Shown: piece after piece, positions 54,892-64,000 of the stretch | Layout: each line of letters begins with the position of its first letter | Numbering within the stretch: position 1 is the stretch's first letter | Origin: Notolepis coatsorum | Taxonomy: Eukaryota; Chordata; Actinopteri; Aulopiformes; Paralepididae | Direction: 5' to 3' | Length of the DNA stretch: 64,000 nucleotides | Assembly: GCA_963971535.1 (NCBI GenBank) | Contig: OZ020586.1 | Location: 74,878,949-74,942,948 of the forward strand | Notes under the pieces: generated by a model | What the model saw: the letters and a program-made list of their open reading frames with translations, nothing else | What the model was told of the DNA's origin: nothing | The model's database searches: none | Program-made: the position numbers and the translations under genes

Positions 54892-57657
54892 GTCCATCAT
54901 CCTCATCGGAGTGTACATTCCACCACACGCGAACACTGGGGTCGCACTTTCAAAACTTCACGACGAGGTAAACAAACAACAGATAGCTAGCGTTGACGCT
55001 GCCATTCTGGTTCTGGGCGATTTCAACAGCGCGCGTCTTAAAAAGGTGTTGCCGAATTTCTATCAGCATGTGACCTGTCCCACCAGAGGCGAGAACATAT
55101 TAGACCATGTATACTCACAATTTAAGAATGGGTATAAGTCACAGGCTCTTAGTCCATTCGGTAAGTCCGATCACGCCGCCATATTCCTTTTGCCAAAGTA
55201 TAAACAAAGTCTCAAGCGAACGCCGGTGGTCTCGCGAGAGGTTAAGCGTTGGGCCGTGACGTCAGAGGAGTCACTCCAAGCTGCACTTGAATGCACAGAC
55301 TGGAGTGTATTCCGTGATAACACAGCCAATATTAACGAATACACTGAAACGGTGCTTGACTATGTCTGTACTCTGGTAGAAGAAACAATCCCCTCCACCA
55401 CAATTAAAATCTACCCAAATCAAAAGCCCTGGGTAGACAAATCCGTCCGTGAGGCTCTGAAAGTGCGCAAATCAGCATACAACACCGGGCTGGAGACAGG
55501 CAACATGGAAGAACACAAGATGGCAAGATACAACGTCAGGAGAGCAGTAAAAGAGGCAAAACGGCGTTACAGGGATAAAGTTGAACTTCAGTTCGAACAG
55601 GCTGACTCTAGAGGCATGTGGCAGGGCCTCAGAACAATGACAGATTACAAAGGCACCTCCCTCAAACTGAACAATGACATCTCCTTAGCAAATGATCTCA
55701 ATTCCTTCTATGCGAGGTTTGAGGCTGTGAATAAAAACACCAGCCTACAAACCACGGCAATGGGGGGGGGGGGGTCTGCTGATGGAGACTCAGTGTTCAG
55801 GGTAACAGAGCATGAGGTGAGACGGATCTTTAAAAAAGTGAATATCAGGAAGGCAGCAGGACCGGACGGCATCCCCGGCCGCGTCCTAAAAGTCTGTGCC
55901 GACCAACTGGCCCCGGTATTCACTGACATCTTCAACCTGTCCTTGGAACAGGCTGTCATCCCCACCTGTCTGAAGAAGTCCACCATCATCCCTGTACCCA
56001 AAAAATCTACGCCCGCTTGCCTCAACGACTACCGCCCTGTAGCCCTCACCTCCATAGCCATGAAGTGCTTTGAGAAGCTAGTGAAGGGCTACATCTGTTC
56101 CTCCCTCCCCATCAACCTGGACCCTCTGCAATTTGCATATCGCCCCAACAGGTCCACGGAGGACGCCATAGCCCATGTGCTGCACACAGCAGCATCACAC
56201 CTGGACAAGAGGCAGGGGAACTATGTGAGAATGCTGTTCATCGACTACAGCTCAGCATTCAATACCATAGTCCCCTCCAAACTCATAGCCAAGCTCAGGG
56301 ACCTGGGCTTGAACTATGACCTCTGCCAGTGGGTCTTGGACTTCCTGACGGGCAGACCCCAGGTGGTAAGAGCAGGCAACTGCACCTCCTCATCCATCAC
56401 GCTCAACATAGGGGCCCCCCAGGGCTGTGTTCTGAGCCCCCTCCTCTACTCCCTGTACACACATGACTGCGTAGCACAGCGGAACAACAACACCATCATC
56501 AAATTTGCTGATGACACAGTAGTGGTGGGCCTGATCTGTGCCAACGACGAAAGGGCCTACCTGGAAGAGGTAGAGAACCTGTCACAGTGGTGTCAGGAGA
56601 ACTGCCTCTCCCTGAACGTCAGCAAAACAAAAGAGATGATTGTGGACTTCAGGAGGTCGGGGGTCAAGGACTACAGCCCCCTCAGCATCGACGGGGCACC
56701 GGTTGAGAGAGTGAACAGTTTCAAGTACCTCGGAGCCCACATATCAGAGGATTTGACATGGACCACACACATTGACAGTGTTGTGAAGAAGGCACGACAA
56801 CGCCTCTACTTCCTCAGGCGCCTAAGGAAGTTCCAAGTCAGTCAGAAGATCCTTAGGAACTTCTACTCATGTACAATAGAGAGCATCCTGACTGGCAACA
56901 TCACCTCCTGGTTTGGGAATAGCACTGCACAAGACCGTAGCAGACTACAAAGAGTGACACGTTCAGCCGAACGCACAATTGGAGGGGGGCTTCCCACCCT
57001 CCAGAACATTTACAACAAGCGGTGCAAGGGGAAGGCTAAGAGAATTATTAAGGACTCGAGCCACCCGAACAACTGCCTCTTTGAACTGCTGCGATCAGGC
57101 AAGCGATACCGGAGTCTTAAGGCGAGCACAGAAAGACTCAGAAGAAGCTTCTATCCCCAGGCCATCAGGCTGCTAAACGAACAATAAACACTATGCAACA
57201 ACCATCAAATGCACACAGCACACACACCCACACGCACACACTCACTTAAACAAACAACACACTGCAGCACCCACTCTCCACACTTTAGATCACACAAACA
57301 CACTTTATATTTATTGATAAAGGATTTGCACTACAACTCGTACACCTACTGTAAATTGTACCTAAATTGCACCTAATCCTATTTCTGCCTTGCACTATAT
57401 AGTATTGTATATTAGTACACTACACAGTATTGTATATTATATGGTAACTCAGTTACGTCTACTCTGCATCGAACATTGTACATATGTCTATACTGAACAC
57501 TGTGACCTCATTTTTTTACTTCTAATTTACATGCTATACTATGTTATTTTATTTCATACTTATCTTGTCTTGCACAGTCTCTGGAGCGTAACAGTAAGAA
57601 GCATTTTGTATAAAAGTATTCTGTACTTCTGTATGACAACTATTAAAGAAACTTGAA
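54892..57657 (+). mobile_element. L2-like LINE copy B, young, near-complete RT
   Basis: The ORF is open from at least 54911 to the stop at 57187, 758 codons from the first Met. It starts inside the endonuclease: VYIPPHANTG, VDAAILVLGDFNS (DFN), SPFGKSDHAAIFL (SDHA). It continues with the linker and then [74 protein letters not shown] and AIRLLNEQ. The 3' end is ttaaagaaacttgaa. The copy lacks the start of the endonuclease and any ORF1, so it is not autonomous as it stands. It is inserted in copy A. Confidence 0.88.
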
Positions 57658-58220
57658 CTCTACTCCCTGTACACACACGACTGTGTGGCTCAGCGGAGTA
57701 GCAACACAATCATCAAATTTGCTGACGACACAGTGGTGGTGGGCCTGATCTCTGCCAACGACGAGAGGGCCTACCTGGAAGAGGTCAAGGTCCTGGCGGG
57801 ATGGTGCCAGGAAAACAGCCTCTCCCTGAACGTCAGCAAAACAAAGGAGATGATTGTGGACTTCAGGAGGTCGAGGGTCAAGGACTACAGCCCCCTCAGC
57901 ATCGACGGGGCACCGGTTGAGAGAGTCAACAGCTTTAAGTACCTCGGAGCCTACATATCCGAGGACTTGACATGGACCACACACATTGACAGTGTTGTGA
58001 AGAAGGCACGACAACGCCTCTACTTCCTCAGGCGCCTAAGGAAGTTCCAAGTCAGTCAGAAGATCCTTAAGAACTTCTACTCATGTACAATAGAGAGCAT
58101 CCTGACTGGCAACATCACCTCCTGGTTTGGGAATAGCACTGCACAAGACCGAAGCAGACTACAAAGAGTGACACGTTCAGCCGAACGCACAATTGGAGGG
58201 GGGCTCCCCACCCTCCAGAA

Positions 58221-59728
58221 CAGACCTGGGCATTGTACGGCCCGGGATGATTCTGACCGGCCCGCGAAAGATTACATGATAATAATTTTTTTTTTTTTTT
58301 ATCATTTTTTTTCCCTTTTTTTTTTTCATGTCAACGTTCACACGCACAATATACGCTTACCTAGGATTTGACTTGATTCAACAACAAAGCAGTCGGGGCA
58401 AGCCGAAAACAGTGGAAAGTGTGGTTATTTGAAGTTCGGATTTCTTTTTTCACAACTGAGGTAGGTAGATTACATTTTTAGAGACTAAAGTACAGAAAAA
58501 AGGTACCGTTGGGTACCGGTACCGTATCGGTTCAAATGTGAACGGTACCCATCCCTACTGAACACACAACTGCAGGGCAAGGGCATTTTTGCTCATGAAA
58601 TGCATAGCCATGTGAAAGCCTTCATGACAAAGTTGCAATTAATTTCAAGGCAACTAGGCAGCAACAATCTCAAACACATGAAAACCCTGAAAGAAGTCAA
58701 ACCATCAGCTGATTACCGGCACAGGTACTCATCCATGTTGGGAGCACTGCATGATGAATTTTCAAGGCGTTTTCAAGATTTCAAAAAGGTTGAGGATGAA
58801 ATGCAGCTGGTTTCCTCTCCCTTTACCTGCAGTGTTGATAGTTGTTCAGCTTGAACTCATTGACCTGCAGTCTGATTCACTACTGAAAGAGCACTTTAAG
58901 TCAGCATCACTGCTAGAGTTCTACTCTGATCTCAAGGAGGAGAACTTTCCAAACATGAGGAGACATGCTCAGAAGATGTTGGTTCTCTTTGGATCCACCT
59001 ATATGTGAACAGACATTCTCAGTCATGACGTTTACCAAGTCCAGGTACAGATCCTCTCTCACTGATGAACATCTGGCAGCTGTGCTTCGCATCTCCACCT
59101 CAGACATGCAACCTGACTTTGATGGACTTGTTAAAGCTCAACAGAGACTGGATTTATTACACTGAATGAAAAAAAAAAAAAACTGAAGAACACTAAAATG
59201 TGGAAATATAACAAGTGAAATGGGACACTTGATATTTTTTTTCTTTTTTTTGCACAGTTCTGAAAACATTAAATGTTTAATATAGGCATGTAAAGTAAAA
59301 AAGGCTACTGGGACACTTTTCTTTACACAGTTCAGTGACATGTCTGGTTTATTTTGGCTATAAGATGATGTGATGTCTTTAGAAAGCTAAGAAAATCCTT
59401 GTTTCAATAGTATATGAAACTCAAAATAATAACTTTATTTGTATAGCACTTTTTCATACATGCCCTTTGTTAATGTTTCACATTTTGTTTATCATTTTGG
59501 AAATAAATTCTATTTGAATAAATGATATTTTTGAAAGCTAACCTCACCTTTTAATTGCCAAATAATAACATACACTCTTACCAGGGGTCAAAACAATGCC
59601 ATTTACTGCTTTTTATATAGAAATAAAATGTATATTATGCATAATTGAGGTTGGAATTTTGGCCCGGCCCTCCAACATATTTTCAGTTGCTCATTCGGCC
59701 CCCCGGGAAAAATAATTGCCCACCCCTG
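58221..59728 (+). mobile_element. hAT transposon remnant (ZBED/GTF2IRD2-like family), copy 2
   Basis: The ends cagacctgggcattgtacgg and, reversed, caggggtgggcaattatttt are flanked by an exact 8-bp duplication ctccagaa (58213-58220, 59729-59736) in L2 copy A. Frames 58600-58854 and 58840-59164 give MKTLKEVKPSADYRHRYSSM, FQDFKKVEDEMQLVSSPFTC, LELIDLQSDSLLKEHFKSAS, FPNMRRHAQKMLVLFGSTYM, CEQTFSVMTFTKSRYRSSLT and AVLRISTS, the C-terminal part of a hAT transposase (CE..FS.M...K...R..L). The frame is broken between the two. Confidence 0.87.
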
Positions 59729-60787
59729 CTCCAGAACATTTACAACAAGCGGTGCAGGGGCAAGGCTAAGAGAATCATTAAAGACTCCAGTCACCCGAAC
59801 AACTGCCTCTTTGAACTGCTGCGGTCAGGCAAGCGATACCGGAGTCTCAAGGCGAGCACAGAAAGACTCAGAAGAAGCTTCTATCCCCAGGCCATCAGGC
59901 TGCTCAACGAACAATGAACACTACACAACAACCATCAAACGCACATAGCACACACATCCACACGCACACACTCACTTTAAACAAACACACTGTAGCACCC
60001 ACTCCCCACACTTTATAGCACACACTCACTTTAAACAAACACACTGTAGCACCCACTCCCCACACTTTATATTTTATTGATGAAGGATTGCACTACAACT
60101 CGTACACCTTACTGTAAATTGTACCTAAATTGTACCTCATCCCATTTCTGCTTTGCACTATATAGTATTGTACATTAGTACACTGCATAGTATTGTATAT
60201 TATATGGTAACTCAGTTACGTCTATTCTGCATCGAACATTGTACATATGTCTATACTGAACACTGACCTCATTTTCTACTTCTAATTTACATGCTATACT
60301 ATGTTATTTGATACTATCTTGTCTAGCACAGTCTCTGGAGCGTAACAGTAAGAAGCATTTTGTATGAAAGTATTCTGTACTTCTGTATGACAACTATTAA
60401 AGAAACTTGAAACTTGAAACATGAAATAAGGGAACAGATAAATAACATTTCAATGCAGTAAAAAAAGCAATATTTCGATTTTCGGGTTTTGTCCACATAT
60501 AAGCCGCACCGTTATATAAGCCGCAGGGTCGAAAAATGGGGGAAAAAGCCGTGGCTTATAGTCCGAAAAGTACAGTATTTCTTAAATAATTATCACATCG
60601 GTGCATCCTTACTTATATAGTACATTAAAATACGACGCAAAACAAAATGTTGAGGTAGTACAAATTCGTACAAAGTCAATGGGCCTCATTCAACAATACT
60701 CTCTTATTATTTTTCTTATATTCTTGCTTACCGGTCTGTTAAGAGAACAATAAGAAAAGCCACCGCCACATTCATCAAGCCGTTCTT

Positions 60788-61175
60788 AACCCATTCTCTG
60801 CCACGCTTATATCCATCGCTGTTTGATCTCTGCCAGCACTGTAAGTCTATGGAGATGTTCACCTTCTTTGCAGGGCTATAACTTTTTAAATTCACACACA
60901 CATTCATACGAAAACACCGTCTAGAGTATAAATATGTTTTTATCGTTTTCTGCAGTATTTCCCAGAACGTGAGATATAGGCACAAATGCATATATTAGAT
61001 CATCAAATGCAGTTTGATACAGATCGACGCTATATTAAAAATGTCAACTGTACATGGTCCTAAGGGTTATGACTGACCATGCGCGGGTGAACGGAGGGGG
61101 GGGGGGGGGTCGTTTATAATTCCGTGATAGTCGTTAGATGCTTCATGTAGTATGGGTGATATATTGATCAGAGAC
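60788..61175. mobile_element. piggyBac-like left part
   Basis: It starts TTAACCCATTCTCTGCCACG and contains gatgcttcatgtagtatggg, which matches the window start (5-30). So 1-532 and this piece look like the two halves of one family. A G run lies at 61095-61109. Confidence 0.4.
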
Positions 61176-61423
61176 CTATAGGTTCGGAAATACCGGATCT
61201 GTCACCTGTCATCTCTCTCTGAAATGTCTGTGGCTAAAACTCTGAGTCCGCTCTGAACTTTAGGTGTGGAGCAGAGAAGAGAAGAGAGGAGAGGGGAGGA
61301 GAGGTTGTAAACGTGTTCTATGCGTACGGCCTGGGCAGCCAGCATCTAACTGTTCTAACAGCAATATATAATCCATTTCAGAAGCAGAACGCACGCAATA
61401 AGTAAGGGATAATGTATAGCTAC

Positions 61424-61525
61424 GAGGTCATTGTCGCAAAATAATTGACCGACACGGAGTTTAAAATACCGAGCCGCCTCGGCGAGGTGTTTTAAACGTC
61501 AGTGAAGGTCAATTATTTTGCGACA
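61424..61525. mobile_element. Short palindromic MITE
   Basis: The arms tcattgtcgcaaaataattg and its reverse (caattattttgcgacaatga) enclose cgagccgcctcggcgaggtg. About 100 bp in all. Confidence 0.6.
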
Positions 61526-61534
61526 ATGATCGAG

Positions 61535-61680
61535 TAGTTCAAGTTCTTTAATAGTTGTCATACAGAAGTACAGAATACTTTCATACAAAATGCTTCTTAC
61601 TGTTACGCTCCAGAGACTGTGCTAGACAAGATAGTATCAAATAACATAATAACATAATATAGCATGTAATTTAGAAGAAG
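61535..61680 (-). mobile_element. L2-like LINE 3' tail, reverse
   Basis: The segment ttctttaatagttgtcatac, agaagtacagaatactttca and agactgtgctagacaagata is the reverse of the L2 3' terminus. Confidence 0.75.
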
Positions 61681-61843
61681 TATAGCTATACATTATCCTG
61701 CTTATTACATGGCTAACTTACTAACAATATACCTAATTCATTTTACATCGACTCGCAACAGTAACACTGGTTCTGGCTCCGCTGAGTGCTCGTCGCTCCG
61801 CCCCCCAGCAGCTTCCCCGGCAGCCGGCAGTTTGCACTGATGT

Positions 61844-61930
61844 CAGTGGGCTTGATTGCGAACAGCTGCGCACAGCGGTCATTATTGTGGGCTTGATTGC
61901 GAACAGCTGCGCACAGCGGTCATTATTGTC
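61844..61930. repeat. Direct repeat, two units of ~40 bp
   Basis: The unit gggcttgattgcgaacagct then gcgcacagcggtcattattg occurs twice in tandem. Confidence 0.85.
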
Positions 61931-62149
61931 TGATAATTGACCTCTGACGCGCGCTATTGACCAATCACAAGCAAGCATTTCGGCGAATGTGAAAACGCCA
62001 TGTAATAAGTTATAATAATAATAATAATTATTGAAAAGTTCTGGGTTTATAAAGTCGTATTTGGGGGTACTGTATTTGGGGGCAATTGACCAATGGTTTG
62101 CTTTCAACCCATGAACTCCTTCCTCTCTCACCATTTTATATATATATTT

Positions 62150-62262
62150 TAAAATTTACAATACTAAAACTGTATTGTATTATATTGTTTGTTTTGTAAA
62201 GTGTCTTTGAGAATTAGGGAAAGCGCTATATAAATCTTATGTATTATTATTATTATTATTAT
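62150..62262 (+). mobile_element. LINE 3' end with (ATT)n tail
   Basis: The segment gtgtctttgagaattaggga then aagcgctatataaatcttat and attattatt resembles the tail at 13450-13532. Confidence 0.5.
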
Positions 62263-62561
62263 GAATGGTAGGCTTTTTAAAATGTTTCTCATCTGGGTAA
62301 GAGTTTCTTATCTGGGTAAGAGTGCTCTCGACCACTCTTAGAATTTGGTCTTGCCTGAGAGAAAAGCAACAATAAGAAAACATTGCTGAATTCCAGGTAA
62401 GAACAAAATAAGAGGAAATGCTAGTTAAGAACGAAATCTGTTGTTATATCGCTTCATGAATGAGGCCCAATGAGAGGATGCAAAAAGCAGATCAATTAAC
62501 TAATGACACGTCAGTACAAGGATAAAATCTCAGATTGTATCGACTCCCCCACACACCCTTT

Positions 62562-63032
62562 TTTTTATCTACTTTTTCTCCTCCTATTTTTTCTGTATTT
62601 TTCTCCCATCCCAATTTAGTCGTTATACCAATTCCCCCCTCCCCTTCCTGGTCGTTGTGCGCATTTGCCCCCCACTTGCTGGTCTAGGGAGCCCTGAAGT
62701 CTATCACATGCTTCCTCCGATACATGTGGAGACAGCCAGCAGCCTCTTTTCACCTGACAGCGAGGACTCTCACTGGGGAAGTGTAATGTGTGGGAGGATC
62801 ACACCCCCAGTTCCCTCCCTCGCTGTGCAGGCGCCCTGGCCCTTGACCGACCTGTAGGAGTCGCTGTTTACAACGTTCAGGACCCACCCCACTGGCTTTC
62901 CACCCGCTGACACTGCCAATCGTGTCAGTATGGACGACCGACCAAGCCGGAGGTACTGCAGAAGCCGGATTCGATCCCACTGTCTCTGCGGTGGTAGACA
63001 GATGCTTAGTCCGCTGCGCTACCCGGCCTCCC
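62562..63032 (-). mobile_element. tRNA-derived SINE (long family), reverse
   Basis: The reverse strand begins gggaggccgggtagcgcagc (box A region), with gggatcgaatccggcttctg (box B), then ggcttggtcggtcgtccata and gtgtcagcgggtgg, and ends in an A-rich tail. Same family as 32575-33062. Confidence 0.78.
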
Positions 63033-63049
63033 TTCCCCCACACACCCTT

Positions 63050-64000
63050 AACAGTTTGAGTGCCAGCCATTAACATGGGAAACATGGTTAAATGCCAGGA
63101 CCCACTTCAATGATAGCGCTGTGAACGCATAATCTCCGTCTTAAATTATGGCTATGTGTCTAATCTGCCTGTCGTTTATCAATGACTTGTTTGCAGTCAA
63201 CATTGTCGAAACGGATTATTATTTTTTTTTTTTTTTACATTATTTTTTTTTATTGGTTCATTTTCGTTTTATAGCATTTTGAAAAGCCCTAGTTTTTCAG
63301 GAAAATATATAGATTCCGTGATAAAGGCATTTACTGGAATATTCTAGCATACACAAAAACGTTGTAATTTTTCGGCCCATTTATGAATAGTTTTCAAATA
63401 AACGCTAGATTATCGATTGTATATGTGTACTTATGCACGCTATAGAGGCGGGCTGAAAAATCGATTCTCTCATTTCCTCATCAGCGATCACAGCCACACA
63501 CACACGCATAGGGCAACGCTTATATCTCTGTGAAAACAGCTCTGATTATCCTAAGACTGGTCAAATAAATTCCGTACCTGAGATCAGATGTTATCCAGAA
63601 AGATTATTCCAATTCCTGATCGCCATTCGCAATATCGATCACGCTTATTGATTACAGTGTTGGGTCCTGTAAATACATAATCCACGCGTTTTCCGGGCTG
63701 GCGAGCACAATCGATCCTTCAGTTGGCTTGAGGGAAAAGTAAAATGAGCAAACTGGCCACCCCCCCTGCATCAGTGTAAAGTAATGGGGTGCGGTTACAC
63801 AGGGAGAGACGATAGGGGGCGGTATCTTCCCAATTGAGCTCAGAGAGACTCTGCAGCACTAACCCGAGGCTCGATTGATGAAATATGAATTCAAATCGCC
63901 AATTAAAAAAAAACGACAAACAATCGCTATATAGCGTCGGGGGCACTCAAAGGTCAGCATGAACTAACGACAAAACGCGTCCGTGGCACTCAATGTGTTA
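63050..64000. mobile_element. piggyBac-like element, nearly whole
   Basis: The left end TTAACAGTTTGAGTGCC and the right end, reversed, TTAACACATTGAGTGCC (last A just past the window) give TTAA edges and a 17-bp inverted repeat with two or three mismatches. About 950 bp without a transposase, so non-autonomous. The right 435 bp match 19385-19492 plus 22297-22645. Confidence 0.6.

Larger units (their letters stand above)
54572..60415 (+). mobile_element. L2-like LINE copy A (three pieces)
   Basis: The pieces 54572-54891, 57658-58220 and 59737-60415 are one LINE copy split by L2 copy B and by a hAT. Piece 1 covers ATTGTATATC-like [20 protein letters not shown] to [11 protein letters not shown]. 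Piece 2 continues [20 protein letters not shown] through [10 protein letters not shown] to GGGLPTLQN. Piece 3 continues [19 protein letters not shown] to LLNEQ-stop and the 3' UTR, which has a doubled 60-bp block at 59960-60070. The order and exact joins show the insertions came after copy A landed. Confidence 0.85.
53680..60580. mobile_element. TA-flanked element, CCGTACTTTTCG...TATAAGCCGC ends, enclosing LINEs
   Basis: The left end taccgtacttttcgcactat and the right end, reversed, tactgtacttttcggactat are followed by repeated ataagccgca (53696-53770, 60497-60530). TA flanks both. The original element would be under 1 kb. The rest of the span is nested insertions (MULE B and the L2 pile). 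Confidence 0.65.
52938..60612. mobile_element. Outer hAT-like remnant enclosing a nest
   Basis: The left end is taggggtgcacaatgtattg and the right end, reversed, taaggatgcaccgatgtgat. Both are degenerate versions of the TAGGGGTGCACCGAT terminus. No target duplication is visible, so the pairing is inferred. Confidence 0.45.
60678..62473. mobile_element. TIR element with GGGCCTCATTCA ends
   Basis: The left end is caatgggcctcattcaacaa and the right end, reversed, cattgggcctcattcatgaa, with runs of taagaacaa-type repeats inside both. The flanks share AAT (3 bp), which would suit PIF/Harbinger, but that is weak. It encloses a piggyBac-like left end, an L2 tail and a short palindrome. Confidence 0.5.

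Noticed and set aside
53000-64000. First exons of msto1
   Set aside because: I looked on the - strand for the Misato start (REVLTLQLGH.....GAHWWN type) and found no match, so these exons are taken to lie outside the window.

Overview
This is a piece of a repeat-rich vertebrate nuclear genome, most likely from a ray-finned fish. The evidence is intron-rich genes with GT-AG junctions, two recognisable vertebrate genes, tRNA-derived SINEs of fish type, several LINE groups and very many small DNA transposons. Nothing bacterial or plasmid-like is present.

Two host genes face each other. On the + strand, hdgf (heparin-binding/hepatoma-derived growth factor, a PWWP chromatin reader) runs from its ATG at 5012 to its stop at 25358. 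Its six coding exons join in phase into a 220-residue protein. A TATA-like box lies about 100 bp upstream, and a 3' UTR of about 1.5 kb ends near 26.9 kb. On the - strand, msto1 (Misato, a tubulin-like mitochondrial distribution protein) is present as ten consecutive coding exons from 52872 down to its stop at 30973. These join in phase into 467 residues. The N-terminal exons are not in the window and should lie to the right. The two 3' ends are about 2.5 kb apart.

Most of the rest is transposable elements, often nested. 1-4.4 kb: piggyBac-like end, a solo LTR and a hAT carrying a LINE tail. 5-25 kb (hdgf introns): four large minisatellites, hAT elements, a LINE on the - strand, and a Mutator-like long-TIR element that itself contains a LINE tail and a second solo LTR. 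25.4-31 kb: the two 3' UTRs, a SINE and LINE ends. 31-53 kb (msto1 introns): minisatellites, a SINE, a - strand LINE, an L1 split by an L2 tail, a TIR element containing a 1.5-kb L2, a hairpin Mutator-like element, a hAT inside a TA-flanked MITE, and a Nimb-like LINE. 53-64 kb: a deep nest (hAT-like remnant > TA-flanked element > L2 copy A > L2 copy B and a hAT), a second short Mutator-like element, a GGGCCTCATT element, a SINE and piggyBac-like ends.

The most striking points are three minisatellites whose unit carries a near-copy of the neighbouring host splice junction (hdgf exon 3 donor, hdgf exon 6 acceptor, msto1 last-exon acceptor), and three different elements with GCGTG ends, each flanked by an exact 9-bp target duplication. 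All calls come from reading the sequence. Family names rest on memory of conserved motifs, not on a database search.
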